Source: Clostridiales bacterium (GTDB lineage Bacteria; Bacillota; Clostridia; Christensenellales; Aristaeellaceae). Taken from it: a DNA stretch of 8,757 nucleotides. The position numbers and the translations under genes were made by a program. Of the stretch, positions 1-7,250 are shown piece after piece. The stretch spans positions 1 to 8,757 of the forward strand of contig SFGO01000099.1 of NCBI GenBank assembly GCA_004556545.1, read 5' to 3'. The notes beneath the pieces are model-generated. The model was not told where the DNA came from. It ran no database searches and saw nothing but the letters and a program-made list of their open reading frames with translations. Within the stretch, counting starts at the first letter, position 1. Each line of letters opens with the position of its first letter.

Positions 1-1001
1 ACATATCGTGCCGTCGATAGCTGTTCTCCATGAAGAAACACCCCTGTGCGTTTTTCTTCATTATACCACAAAACGACACTTTTGTCGACAGTGTCTAACA
101 ATGCTTTGTCCTCACCTAAAAAAATTTCTTTTTTATTTCGAATAACCGCCTCTCTCGGTGCACGACGTTCACCTGTCATTTCCAGCATCGTGTCCTGATG
201 AAGAATCTTCGGTCGAAGATGATCCAGCGTCAACACGTTCAGCCGTCCGTCGCCTTGGAGTTCCAAAAAACGTGTCTGCCGAGTGCCATCCCTTGCTGCA
301 GAGGTTAATACACCACAGGAAATATGCAGTACCCTTTCTGCCCAAGTCAGAGCCGACGGATAATTGTGTCCCATATGAAAATGAGCGCTGCACCATGCTC
401 GAAGCTGAGGATTTTTCTGAGCCAACCTCTTCCATCGCATTGCTTGAAAGCTGTGATCCAGATGGGCATCCGTTGCAGCAGAATGAATGGGCGGACAACA
501 GCGAACACCGCTCCCGGCCATCGGAGCATGGGTCAAAAGAATCGTCGGCTTATACGAATGCTCTTTTAGCTGTGTTTCCAGCCATGAGAACTGCTCTTCA
601 GACACAAAAAGTGCATGCTGAGTCAAATACGTTTTTTCCGGCTGACGTTCCACGCTCACACACAGCAGCAGTGCTTCCTCCGTTTCAATAGCCTGCCACG
701 GCTGTTTTCGCCCAAAGCATTCAGTATACCAGTGCTCAGGAGAGCGTAACTGCACATCATCGGGTCGGTACTCTACGTCATGATTGCCCATCAGCGCTGC
801 AACCGGACACTCCAGACGTGTCAGCATTTTACTTACGGCCAACATTCCTTCCAAAGAACCAAGCTGACCATTACAACCCATATCACCCATAAAAACAGCC
901 ATATCCGGCTTCTGTTCCCTTATCTGTTCCAGATAATTGAAAATTTTTGGTTCTTCTCCTTGCGCATACTGCAAATCTCCAATCAATGCCACCCTCATCA
1001 T
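1..1001 (-). CDS. Calcineurin-like metallophosphoesterase, 3' end cut by window
   Basis: An open frame of 333 codons runs from the ATG at 1001 down to the window edge with no stop, so the C-terminus is missing. It probably encodes a cytosolic, metal-dependent phosphoesterase, since no signal peptide or membrane segment is seen. The family motifs occur in order: GDLQ (D9), MGDMGCNG (D40), GNHD (N73, H74, D75), LLTHAP (H158) and SAHFH (H207, H209). Together these give the expected two-metal ligand set. Two positions are atypical: Q11 replaces the His of the usual DxH motif, and Cys sits where GDxxD normally has its second Asp. AGAGG lies 7 nt before this ATG; a second ATG follows at once, but the first has the better spacing. 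The substrate cannot be told from sequence. The region is visibly richer in A+T than the lacZ side. It is transcribed divergently from the BlaI-type gene and appears to be the first gene of its unit. Confidence 0.9.
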   Translation of the reverse strand, partial: MMRVALIGDLQYAQGEEPKIFNYLEQIREQKPDMAVFMGDMGCNGQLGSLEGMLAVSKMLTRLECPVAALMGNHDVEYRPDDVQLRSPEHWYTECFGRKQPWQAIETEEALLLCVSVERQPEKTYLTQHALFVSEEQFSWLETQLKEHSYKPTILLTHAPMAGSGVRCCPPIHSAATDAHLDHSFQAMRWKRLAQKNPQLRAWCSAHFHMGHNYPSALTWAERVLHISCGVLTSAARDGTRQTRFLELQGDGRLNVLTLDHLRPKILHQDTMLEMTGERRAPREAVIRNKKEIFLGEDKALLDTVDKSVVLWYNEEKRTGVFLHGEQLSTARY

Positions 1002-1035
1002 TTTCGTTCCTCTCTTGTCGGATCGATTCCTATAA

Positions 1036-1064
1036 AAAATATCATCGCTATGTTCGAAATGCAA
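1036..1064 (-). promoter_or_regulatory. Possible promoter for the metallophosphoesterase gene
   Basis: Read on the minus strand, TTGCAT (1059-1064) and TATTTT (1036-1041) are separated by exactly 17 bp and lie about 35 bp before the start codon. The -35 match is only partial, in an AT-rich stretch where such matches are easy to find, so this is tentative. Confidence 0.3.
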
Positions 1065-1146
1065 TGACGGAAAAAAAGCGTTGGAAGTCAAGCGGTACTT
1101 TTCTTCATTCCCCCGTATTTATTTCATTCCCGGCCAGAATTTTGGG

Positions 1147-1175
1147 TTGACAGAGTCGGTAGACAGTCGTATCCT
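1147..1175 (+). promoter_or_regulatory. Sigma-A type promoter of the BlaI-family gene
   Basis: A consensus TTGACA (1147-1152) is followed after 17 bp by TATCCT (1170-1175, four of six matches to TATAAT). The spacer carries an imperfect direct repeat starting with GACAG at 1149 and 1162. Transcription would start near 1182, about 55 nt before the ATG at 1237. Confidence 0.65.
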
Positions 1176-1188
1176 TAAGGAACGGTAA

Positions 1189-1204
1189 CCAAAGACGACT
1201 TTGG
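1189..1204. promoter_or_regulatory. Palindrome, candidate autoregulatory operator
   Basis: CCAAAG-ACGA-CTTTGG is a perfect 6-bp inverted repeat with a 4-bp centre, just downstream of the predicted transcription start and upstream of the ribosome binding site. BlaI/MecI-family dimers bind dyad operators in their own promoter regions, so position and symmetry fit. The bases differ from the TACA/TGTA-type staphylococcal bla/mec operator, so specificity is inferred only. Confidence 0.4.
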
Positions 1205-1220
1205 AGTTTGATTTGCCCGT

Positions 1221-1228
1221 AAAGGAGG
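1221..1228 (+). promoter_or_regulatory. Ribosome binding site fixing the start at 1237
   Basis: AAAGGAGG, a near-perfect Shine-Dalgarno, ends 8 nt before the ATG at 1237. It lies inside the frame that could be extended upstream to a TTG at 1201, which argues for the ATG as the real start. Confidence 0.85.
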
Positions 1229-1236
1229 ATTGTTTC

Positions 1237-1608
1237 ATGTCTTTCCAATGTACGGAAGCCGAATGGAAAATTCTGGAAATTTTGTGGGACGCTTCTCCGC
1301 GTTCCATGCCGGAAATGACCAAGCTGCTGGCCCCTTCCACCGGCTGGACCCGTCATACGGTCATCACGCTGCTCAAGCGCATGCAGGAGAAGGGAACCGT
1401 CTCGGTAGATGAAACCGGGCCGGTCAAAATGTATACGCCGCTGGTCAGTCGGGAAGAAGCCCGGGCTGATCAGACACAGAAGCTGCTGAGCAGGGTTTAC
1501 TCCGGCAATGCCTCGCTTCTGATGAACGCTCTGATCGATTCCGGCAAAATCACCGTGAAAGAAATGGAAGAGCTGGTGAAGACGCTGAAAAGCGAAGGAA
1601 AAGCATAG
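1237..1608 (+). CDS. BlaI/MecI/CopY-family winged-helix repressor (orphan)
   Basis: 123 residues, the usual length for this family of dimeric transcriptional repressors. The N-terminal half is the winged helix: TEAEWKILEILW (6-17) opens it, and WTRHTVITLLKRMQEKG (37-53) is the recognition-helix region, followed by the wing and a YTPLVSREEA segment. The C-terminal helices (about 75-120) fit the dimerisation domain. In staphylococcal MecI/BlaI the sensor protease cuts an Asn-Phe bond. The corresponding place here appears to be N97-A98 in SLLMNALI, so the Asn is kept and the Phe is not. No BlaR1/MecR1-like sensor or beta-lactamase is adjacent, which is unusual for a BlaI proper. It could instead be a copper-type or stress regulator of the same fold. 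The gene stands alone between its own promoter and a strong terminator. Confidence 0.9.
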   Translation: MSFQCTEAEWKILEILWDASPRSMPEMTKLLAPSTGWTRHTVITLLKRMQEKGTVSVDETGPVKMYTPLVSREEARADQTQKLLSRVYSGNASLLMNALIDSGKITVKEMEELVKTLKSEGKA

Positions 1609-1683
1609 TTTTTTTCAAAAGCAACGCGGATTCATCCGCCGAAAAGCATTTCCTTTCGCCCCTGTCCGCTCTCCCATGAAACC

Positions 1684-1723
1684 AATGTTCCTCCCGGCAG
1701 CAAGGCCGCGAGGAACATTTTTT
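1684..1723 (+). terminator. Intrinsic terminator of the BlaI-family gene
   Basis: A perfect 10-bp stem (AATGTTCCTC at 1684-1693 with GAGGAACATT at 1710-1719) has an inner CGGC/GCCG stem and a 6-nt loop. A run of six T (1718-1723) follows. The T run overlaps the stop codon of the convergent minus-strand gene. On the minus strand the hairpin lacks a good T tract, so it serves that gene weakly at best. Confidence 0.9.
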
Positions 1724-2753
1724 ATTGATTTTTCATGACGTCGTCCCAAGTAAGAAACGCCGGCAGATAGCGCCGTTCCGCCCTTGTATCCTCTGCAAAG
1801 GCAAATCGTTCGCCGGTCTGAGCATTCACCGCACAGACGGTGGGATTCATATAGGCCATAAACGCCAGGGATTCAGGGTCTTCTGACGGGCAAAACGGCA
1901 TGCTTAACGTTCCGCGCGTGATCCCCTTTGCCGTCCACACCGGAAGCAGGACGAATTCCTCGCCCTTTCGTTTCGGATCAATAAAGGCCATGTATCCGAA
2001 ACGCATTTCCTCCAGCGAGTACACATATCCATCTTTTACCCACTGTTCAAAAACCTTCAGGATCTCCCCAAAGTCCAGCAGCGGAAGATCGTCCCTGTCC
2101 ACGCCGGTTTCCCGGGGCGCGCAGAGGGTAACGCCGACCCGGTCCGCCAGAAGAGCGCCCTGCGACACGTTGGCCGGGACGGGCGGAAGATCTCCCTCCT
2201 TTTCGCCGGGAGCTTCCAGTCGAAAATTCTGACCGATGAGATAGGGAATTCCATGAAACGAACTGTAAAAGGCCATCCAGAAACGCCGACCATACTGCTC
2301 GGAGGTCTCTTCCCGAAGCAGATAGTTTGTCAGCGTTCTTTCTTCCATTTCTCCAATGTTTTCCTTCAGGCTCTGGATATAGGTCTCGGCCGCCTGTTCC
2401 CGGGAAAAACCCTGGCCGGGCACAACGGGAAATTCCGCCACCAGATGGTTTTCCGTGTTTTCGTCCACGACGACCGACTCATTCAAATCCGTATAAGGTC
2501 CGCCCCAGGTGATCCGCACCGCCGGGACTTTCTCCACCTCCGGAACGATCACCGGCACATCCACTTTTACGGTATCCCCGTCCATCAGGTGGACGCCGTC
2601 CCCATGGGCGACGACGTACTCTCCCGTCCAGCGTTGGGGAAGGGTTTTCCGCAGGTCACGGATGGAAGCATAGCCGCCCGACGCTCCCGCCGTCGCATTC
2701 AGGCAGAGGAAAACCGCCCCCAGGCTCGCTGCCAACCATCTGCGTAATCTCAT
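1722..2753 (-). CDS. Exported protein of unknown family, paralogue A
   Basis: 343 residues from the ATG at 2753, which has AAGGAG 6 nt upstream; the frame stays open further upstream into nadR but has no such site there. A basic start and hydrophobic stretch (about residues 3-24, RLRRWLAASLGAVFLCLNA) form a signal peptide with likely cleavage after an ATAGASG segment. No convincing lipobox or other membrane segment is seen, so it is probably secreted or surface-held. I do not recognise the family. The sequence is about two-thirds identical, end to end, to the product at 7251-8273. Conserved blocks include GEYV..HGDG, DGDTV, IVPEVE.VPAVRITWGGPY, ENTENHL, FHGIPYLIGQNFRLE, PPVPANV, FEQWV.DGYVYSLEE, EEFVLLPVW.AKGITRG and NPTVC.VNAQTGE. 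The last block resembles the way PepSY-type segments end, but this is only a resemblance. It lies 34 nt downstream of nadR and is probably co-transcribed with it. Confidence 0.85.
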   Translation of the reverse strand: MRLRRWLAASLGAVFLCLNATAGASGGYASIRDLRKTLPQRWTGEYVVAHGDGVHLMDGDTVKVDVPVIVPEVEKVPAVRITWGGPYTDLNESVVVDENTENHLVAEFPVVPGQGFSREQAAETYIQSLKENIGEMEERTLTNYLLREETSEQYGRRFWMAFYSSFHGIPYLIGQNFRLEAPGEKEGDLPPVPANVSQGALLADRVGVTLCAPRETGVDRDDLPLLDFGEILKVFEQWVKDGYVYSLEEMRFGYMAFIDPKRKGEEFVLLPVWTAKGITRGTLSMPFCPSEDPESLAFMAYMNPTVCAVNAQTGERFAFAEDTRAERRYLPAFLTWDDVMKNQ

Positions 2754-2787
2754 TCTCCGCTCCTTCCCGAGTATGTACACGCCGCCG

Positions 2788-3831
2788 TTAAGGCCGAACG
2801 CCGGTAAGAAGCTCGTCCACCAGCTGGATGGCCTTATGAAGACGGGCGGTGTAATCACCGCTGATAATGGTGATCTTATCCCCGAAACCATAATCCCGGT
2901 ACATTTGCAGAAGGCGGTCGTTCAGCAGGCGGCGGCGTTCCTCATCGCCGTTCAGGCGCTGGCCGTCCGCTACCCAGCGCACATCCGGCATCAGGTAGAA
3001 AAGCCGGTCGTAGCGGGTGTGGTCGATGTACTTTTCGACCAGCTCGTTGCGGTGGCCCATGTACAGCTCGCTGAAATAGTCGGTGTAGGTAGCATCGGTG
3101 TCGAAGAAGCACACTTTATTTGCTGAGCGCAAAGCGTGATAGTCCTGCTCATACTGGATGTGAGCGATCCGGGCGAAGTCCTCGTCGGTGTAGATGGTCT
3201 CATCGTTGCCTAGATAGTCCCGGGCATAGTAGCGGCCCACTTCCTCTGACCAGGAGGTGTTGTACAGCTTGGCCAGACACTTGGTCAGGGTCGTTTTGCC
3301 GCAGCTTTCCGTGCCGGCGATCAGCACCTTTTTGGCAAAGAAGGGACGGGCAGCGCCCAGAATATAATGCCAGTTGCCCAGAATGTTTTTCCGGATCTCC
3401 GTCGCGGAAATGGGATAGCGGGTGCGGCTGGGGTCAAACAGCTCCACCTTTGCCTCCGGGAAATAGCTGGCCAGTGTTTCGCTGTAACTCAGGTCGCCCA
3501 CGAAAAACGCATCGATGGGCGCGCCGACCACTTCCCGCATGCGCTTGCTCCATTCCTGCCAGCCTTCAGGATAGACGGGAATATCGCTTTCGTCCAGCAC
3601 ACGCACCTGAATATGGGGCATATCCTGCACCTGCTGGGAAAACCACTGTTTGCGCAGCCGGTAGGAAATTTCGGGAAGACCGTCCGCCTCGCAGAGGGCG
3701 CGGGTCTGCTCCGCGTTGTCGGAAATGACCACGATCAGGTTCTGGCACTTGGTGGAGGCTTCGATGATCTGGTAAAGATGGCCTCTGTGCGGAGGTAAAA
3801 ATCTGCCGAAATAGACGCCGGTCTGATACAT
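2788..3831 (-). CDS. nadR: NadR-type NMN adenylyltransferase / ribosylnicotinamide kinase
   Basis: 347 residues, a cytoplasmic bifunctional NAD-salvage enzyme. It phosphorylates nicotinamide riboside to NMN and adenylylates NMN to NAD. The N-terminal half is a nucleotidyltransferase: GRFLPPHRGH (9-18) is the HxGH-type motif and ISATEIR (141-147) is the ISxTxxR motif. The C-terminal half is a P-loop kinase: GTESCGKT (173-180) is the Walker A, and FFDTDATYT (242-250) carries the acidic residues expected near the metal and substrate. The N-terminal helix-turn-helix repressor domain of enteric NadR is absent, so this form is enzymatic only. The ATG at 3831 was chosen because the adenylyltransferase domain starts immediately after it, a purine-rich AAGGAAG lies about 10 nt upstream, and the best promoter (3912-3941) would exclude the longer frame reaching 3951. 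No PnuC-type transporter is in the window. Confidence 0.95.
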   Translation of the reverse strand: MYQTGVYFGRFLPPHRGHLYQIIEASTKCQNLIVVISDNAEQTRALCEADGLPEISYRLRKQWFSQQVQDMPHIQVRVLDESDIPVYPEGWQEWSKRMREVVGAPIDAFFVGDLSYSETLASYFPEAKVELFDPSRTRYPISATEIRKNILGNWHYILGAARPFFAKKVLIAGTESCGKTTLTKCLAKLYNTSWSEEVGRYYARDYLGNDETIYTDEDFARIAHIQYEQDYHALRSANKVCFFDTDATYTDYFSELYMGHRNELVEKYIDHTRYDRLFYLMPDVRWVADGQRLNGDEERRRLLNDRLLQMYRDYGFGDKITIISGDYTARLHKAIQLVDELLTGVRP

Positions 3832-3867
3832 GCGTTTTGAACTTCCTTTCCTTTCGCGGCCGGAGAG

Positions 3868-3903
3868 AAAAAGCTCCGCCGACGGCGAGCCGTCAGGCTT
3901 TTT
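3868..3903 (-). promoter_or_regulatory. Hairpin at the 5' end of the nadR leader
   Basis: AAAAAGC (3868-3874) pairs with GCTTTTT (3897-3903). An inner perfect stem GACGG/CCGTC (3881-3885 with 3890-3894) has a 4-nt loop. On the nadR strand it lies within a few bases of the predicted transcript start and ends in CUUUUU, so it could attenuate transcription or protect the 5' end. Because A and T runs flank it on both sides, it could also block antisense transcription. The interior is asymmetric (6 versus 2 unpaired bases). Confidence 0.5.
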
Positions 3904-3911
3904 GCCCACAA

Positions 3912-3941
3912 AGAATAGCATAAACCCGAAGGGCAGGTCAA
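3912..3941 (-). promoter_or_regulatory. Promoter of the nadR operon
   Basis: On the minus strand, TTGACC (3936-3941, five of six matches) is followed after 18 bp by TATTCT (3912-3917). A TGC directly before the hexamer forms an extended -10 element. The start point would be near 3905, giving a leader of about 75 nt before the nadR ATG. Confidence 0.65.
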
Positions 3942-4043
3942 GACGGAGCAAGCGTGTGCGCAGGCCGAAAAGGAAAATTTTTTCATGCGGTAGGAAGAGA
4001 AGATAGGCCCGCAGAATTGTGAAAACGGCTGGAAATGGCCGCC

Positions 4044-4049
4044 TATATT
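4044..4049 (+). promoter_or_regulatory. Possible -10 element of lacZ
   Basis: TATATT lies about 40 bp before the lacZ ATG, but no good -35 exists at 16-18 bp; a TTGTGA lies 21 bp upstream. A weak -35 would fit a promoter that needs an activator. The remainder of the 256-bp gap between nadR and lacZ shows only the nadR promoter and leader hairpin. Confidence 0.3.
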
Positions 4050-4087
4050 CGCCCCGAAAACACGACGAAAAAGCGAGGATACCAGAG

Positions 4088-7000
4088 ATGGAATTTCATT
4101 CTGAAAAGCTGAAAAACCCGGAATTCTTCTGTGAAAACCGTCTTCCCGCCCATTCCGATCATGAGGCATTCGCCTGCATGGAAGATCTGGAGGCCGGTGA
4201 AAACCGCCTGCGGATGAGCCTGAATGGCTACTGGAAGTTTTTTTATGCCGTCAATGAAAAGCAGCTGATCCCCGGCTTCGAGCAGCCGGACTATGACTGC
4301 GCCGACTGGGCCGACATCGCCGTGCCCGCCCACGTGCAGATGGAAGGCTACGGCGTTCCCCAGTACTGCAACGTTCAGTACCCGTGGGATGGGTCGGAAA
4401 ACCTCGAGCCGAATCAGATTCCCGAGCATTTCAACCCCGTGGCCTGCTATGTGAAGGCCTTTGAGCTGCCGGAAACCATGAAAGGCCTGCCGGTTCGGGT
4501 CTCCTTTCAGGGTGCGGAAAGCTGCGTGGCGCTGTGGCTGAACGGCCAGTACGTGGGCTTCAGCGGCGACAGCTTCACGCCCAGCGATTTTGACCTGACC
4601 CCCTATCTGCAGCCGGGCCGGAACAAGCTGGCCTGCCGGGTGTACCGCTGGTGGGCTGGCAGCTGGGCGGAAGATCAGGACTTTTTCCGTTTCAGCGGCC
4701 TGTTCCGGGATGTATACCTATATGCCGTGCCTGCCGTTCATGTGCGCGACCTGAGCATCCGCGCCCTGCTGGACGACGACTACCGGGACGGCACCCTGCA
4801 GGTGTGCGCCCAGATGGAAAGCAAAGGCCCGTGGCAGGTAGAACTCCGGCTGCTGGACGGCGAACGGGAAATCGCCGCTGCCGCCGTTCAGGGAACGGAT
4901 GGCGAGGCCAAAGCCGAGATGGCGGTCAAGGAGCCGGAAAAATGGAGCGCCGAGTGCCCGAAGCTGTACCGGCTGCTGGTCACGGTCTCCGACGGCGAGG
5001 GCCGGGTGACGGAGGTCATCCGCCAGAATGTGGGCTTCCGCCGCTTTGAAATGAAAAACGGCCTCATGTGTCTGAACGGCAAGCGCATTGTGTTCAAAGG
5101 CGCAAACCGCCACGATTTCTGCGCCGAGCGGGGCCGCGCCGTGACGGCGGAGCATATCCGCCGGGATCTGCTCACCATGAAGCGGAACAATATCAACGCC
5201 GTCCGCACCTGCCATTACCCGGACCATGACGCGGTGTACGCCCTCTGCGACGAGCTGGGCCTGTATGTGATTGCTGAAAGCAATCTGGAATCTCACGGCA
5301 TCTGGGATCAGATCGACCGGGAAAAGCGGCCCCTGAGCTATGCTCTTCCCGGCGACCGGGAGGAATGGAAAGCGCAGATGCTGGACCGCATCGAGTCCAC
5401 CTACCAGCGGGACAAGAACCATCCTTCCATTCTGATCTGGAGCTGCGGCAACGAGTCGCTTGGCGGCAGCGTGCCCTATGCCATGAGCCAGCGCTTCCGG
5501 GAACTGGACAATACCCGTCTGGTGCATTACGAAGGCACGGCCCATGACCGCCGCTATAACGACACCACCGACATGGAAAGCCAGATGTACACGCCCGTCT
5601 GGAAGATTCGCCAGTATCTGGCAGAGCACCGGGACAAGCCCTTCATCCTGTGCGAATATACCCACGCCATGGGCAATTCCAACGGCGCAATGCATAAATA
5701 CACCGAGTACGCCTACGAAGAGCCTCTGTATCAGGGCGGCTTCATCTGGGACTTCATCGACCAGAGCATCCGGGTAAAAGACCGGCACGGCAAGGACGCT
5801 TACCTCTATGGCGGCGACTTCGGCGACCGGCCCGCCGACTGGGATTTCAGCTGCAACGGCATCGTGTTTGGCGACGGCAGCGAATCCCCCAAGATGCAGG
5901 AGGTCAAATACAATTATCAGAACGTTTTTGCCGAGGTGAACCGGGAGACCGTCACCATCCGCAACCGCAGCCTGTTCACCAGCACCGCCGCATGGCAATG
6001 CATCGCCACTTTGAGCCGGAACGGCAAAGAGATCGCCCGTCAAGAACTCAAAACCGACGTGGCTCCCGGCGAAACGGTCACACTGCCTCTGCCCTTCCCG
6101 AAGCAGACCCGCGGCGGCGAATACGTTGTGACCCTTTCCTTCCGTCAGAGGGAAGCCACCGAATGGGCCGAGGCGGGCTATGAAGTCGCCTTCGGTCAGG
6201 GAAGCTGGCGGGTGGAGGAACCGAAGACCGTCGTGCCCGCCGCCCCTGTGCGGGTCGTCGAAGGCGTGCAGAATCTGGGCGTGACCGGCGAGCATTTCAG
6301 CGTCCTGTTCAGCAAGTCGCAGGGCAAGCTGGTCTCCTACCGCGCAGGCGGCGTGGAAATGCTGAAGGCCGCGCCCATGCCCAACTTCTGGCGTGCGCCT
6401 ACGGAAAACGACTATGGCAATCATATGCCCCAGCGCTACGGGCAGTGGAAACTGGCCTCGCTCTACGCTATGCCTACGGGTCAGCCGCAGGTAACGCTCG
6501 AAGCCGACGGCGGCGCGAGCATCCTCTATCATTACGCCCTGCCCACCGTGCCGGAGGCTCAGTGCGCCGTTCGGTACACCGTGCATCCCTGCGGCCGGGT
6601 GGATGCGGAGCTGCGCTACGACCCGGTGAAGGAGCTGGGCGATATGCCCGAGTTCGGCATGCTGTTTACGCTGGATGCGCAGTACGATCAGGTGCGATAT
6701 TACGGCATGGGCCCGGGCGAAAATTACGCGGACCGCTGCCACGGGGCCAAGCTGGGCCTGTGGGAAACCACGGCGCAGGAGAACGTTTCCCGCTACGTGC
6801 TGCCGCAGGAATGCGGCAACCGCACCGGCGTGCGCTGGGCGGAAATCACGGACTTCCGGGGCCGGGGGCTTCGCTTCCTGTGCGGGGCCGAAAACGGCAT
6901 GGAGACTTCCGTGCTGCCCTACACGCCCCATGAATTGGAAAGCGCCCGCCATCCCAACGAGCTTCCGCCGGTCTACAACACGGTGGTGCGCGTGGCCAAG

Positions 7001-7117
7001 CAGCAGATGGGCGTCGGCGGCGACGACAGCTGGGGCGCCAAGACCCATGAGGAATATCTGCTCAACGTAGAAAAGCCGCTGGTGTTCCGCTTCAGCTTTG
7101 AAGCGGTGGTGCGGTAA
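4088..7117 (+). CDS. lacZ: Beta-galactosidase, GH2 family (LacZ type)
   Basis: 1009 residues, close to E. coli LacZ (about 1023). It is cytoplasmic, with no signal peptide, and hydrolyses lactose and other beta-galactosides. Domains: jelly-roll N-terminal (about 1-215), Ig-like (217-320), TIM barrel (322-615), Ig-like (620-710) and C-terminal beta-sandwich (730-1005). The acid/base Glu is E456 in WSCGNES and the nucleophile is E523 in ILCEYTHAMGNS. Other active-site residues match by motif: N95, H342, H376, E401 and H403 (ESHG), Y501, H526, W554, D584, F587, N590 and W982 (GGDDSW). One difference is that the Asp of E. coli RWSDGSYLEDQD, a galactose and sodium ligand, is A190 here. The start is the ATG at 4088 with GAGG 9 nt upstream; a longer frame from a GTG at 4019 lacks such support and adds non-conserved residues. 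No permease or lac regulator is adjacent. Confidence 0.97.
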   Translation: MEFHSEKLKNPEFFCENRLPAHSDHEAFACMEDLEAGENRLRMSLNGYWKFFYAVNEKQLIPGFEQPDYDCADWADIAVPAHVQMEGYGVPQYCNVQYPWDGSENLEPNQIPEHFNPVACYVKAFELPETMKGLPVRVSFQGAESCVALWLNGQYVGFSGDSFTPSDFDLTPYLQPGRNKLACRVYRWWAGSWAEDQDFFRFSGLFRDVYLYAVPAVHVRDLSIRALLDDDYRDGTLQVCAQMESKGPWQVELRLLDGEREIAAAAVQGTDGEAKAEMAVKEPEKWSAECPKLYRLLVTVSDGEGRVTEVIRQNVGFRRFEMKNGLMCLNGKRIVFKGANRHDFCAERGRAVTAEHIRRDLLTMKRNNINAVRTCHYPDHDAVYALCDELGLYVIAESNLESHGIWDQIDREKRPLSYALPGDREEWKAQMLDRIESTYQRDKNHPSILIWSCGNESLGGSVPYAMSQRFRELDNTRLVHYEGTAHDRRYNDTTDMESQMYTPVWKIRQYLAEHRDKPFILCEYTHAMGNSNGAMHKYTEYAYEEPLYQGGFIWDFIDQSIRVKDRHGKDAYLYGGDFGDRPADWDFSCNGIVFGDGSESPKMQEVKYNYQNVFAEVNRETVTIRNRSLFTSTAAWQCIATLSRNGKEIARQELKTDVAPGETVTLPLPFPKQTRGGEYVVTLSFRQREATEWAEAGYEVAFGQGSWRVEEPKTVVPAAPVRVVEGVQNLGVTGEHFSVLFSKSQGKLVSYRAGGVEMLKAAPMPNFWRAPTENDYGNHMPQRYGQWKLASLYAMPTGQPQVTLEADGGASILYHYALPTVPEAQCAVRYTVHPCGRVDAELRYDPVKELGDMPEFGMLFTLDAQYDQVRYYGMGPGENYADRCHGAKLGLWETTAQENVSRYVLPQECGNRTGVRWAEITDFRGRGLRFLCGAENGMETSVLPYTPHELESARHPNELPPVYNTVVRVAKQQMGVGGDDSWGAKTHEEYLLNVEKPLVFRFSFEAVVR

Positions 7118-7128
7118 AAAGAAAATTT

Positions 7129-7166
7129 CCCGCCCGGTGCAAGAAAACTGCGCCGGGCGGGTTTTT
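7129..7166 (+). terminator. Intrinsic terminator of lacZ
   Basis: A 12-bp stem (CCCGCCCGGTGC at 7129-7140 with GCGCCGGGCGGG at 7150-7161, one T-G wobble) has a 9-nt loop and is followed by five T. It begins 11 nt after the lacZ stop codon and separates lacZ from the next gene. Confidence 0.95.
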
Positions 7167-7186
7167 GGATGAAAAAACATGGCGGC

Positions 7187-7213
7187 GAAACTTTTTCCCC
7201 TGCCGGTTCGTCT
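7187..7213 (+). promoter_or_regulatory. ECF-sigma-like promoter of paralogue B
   Basis: GAAAC (7187-7191), followed by a T run, is separated by 17 bp from CGTCT (7209-7213). This is the AAC ... CGTC layout typical of ECF sigma factor promoters. No good sigma-A pair was found in this gap, although an AT-rich GATAAATA follows directly. The start codon lies about 38 nt downstream. Confidence 0.45.
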
Positions 7214-7250
7214 GGATAAATAGGAAAAAAGAAGCGAGGGGAAAAGCGGA

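Noticed and set aside
158..691. A 177-codon open frame on the plus strand from a GTG.
   Set aside because: It is antisense to the metallophosphoesterase, whose motifs are unmistakable, and it has no ribosome binding site or recognisable product.
1626..1639. A small hairpin GCGGA-TTCA-TCCGC after the BlaI-family gene.
   Set aside because: It has only five pairs and no T tract; the real terminator lies about 45 nt downstream.
3735..4169. A minus-strand frame of 144 codons across the nadR-lacZ gap.
   Set aside because: It overlaps the starts of both real genes and the nadR promoter, and the product resembles nothing.
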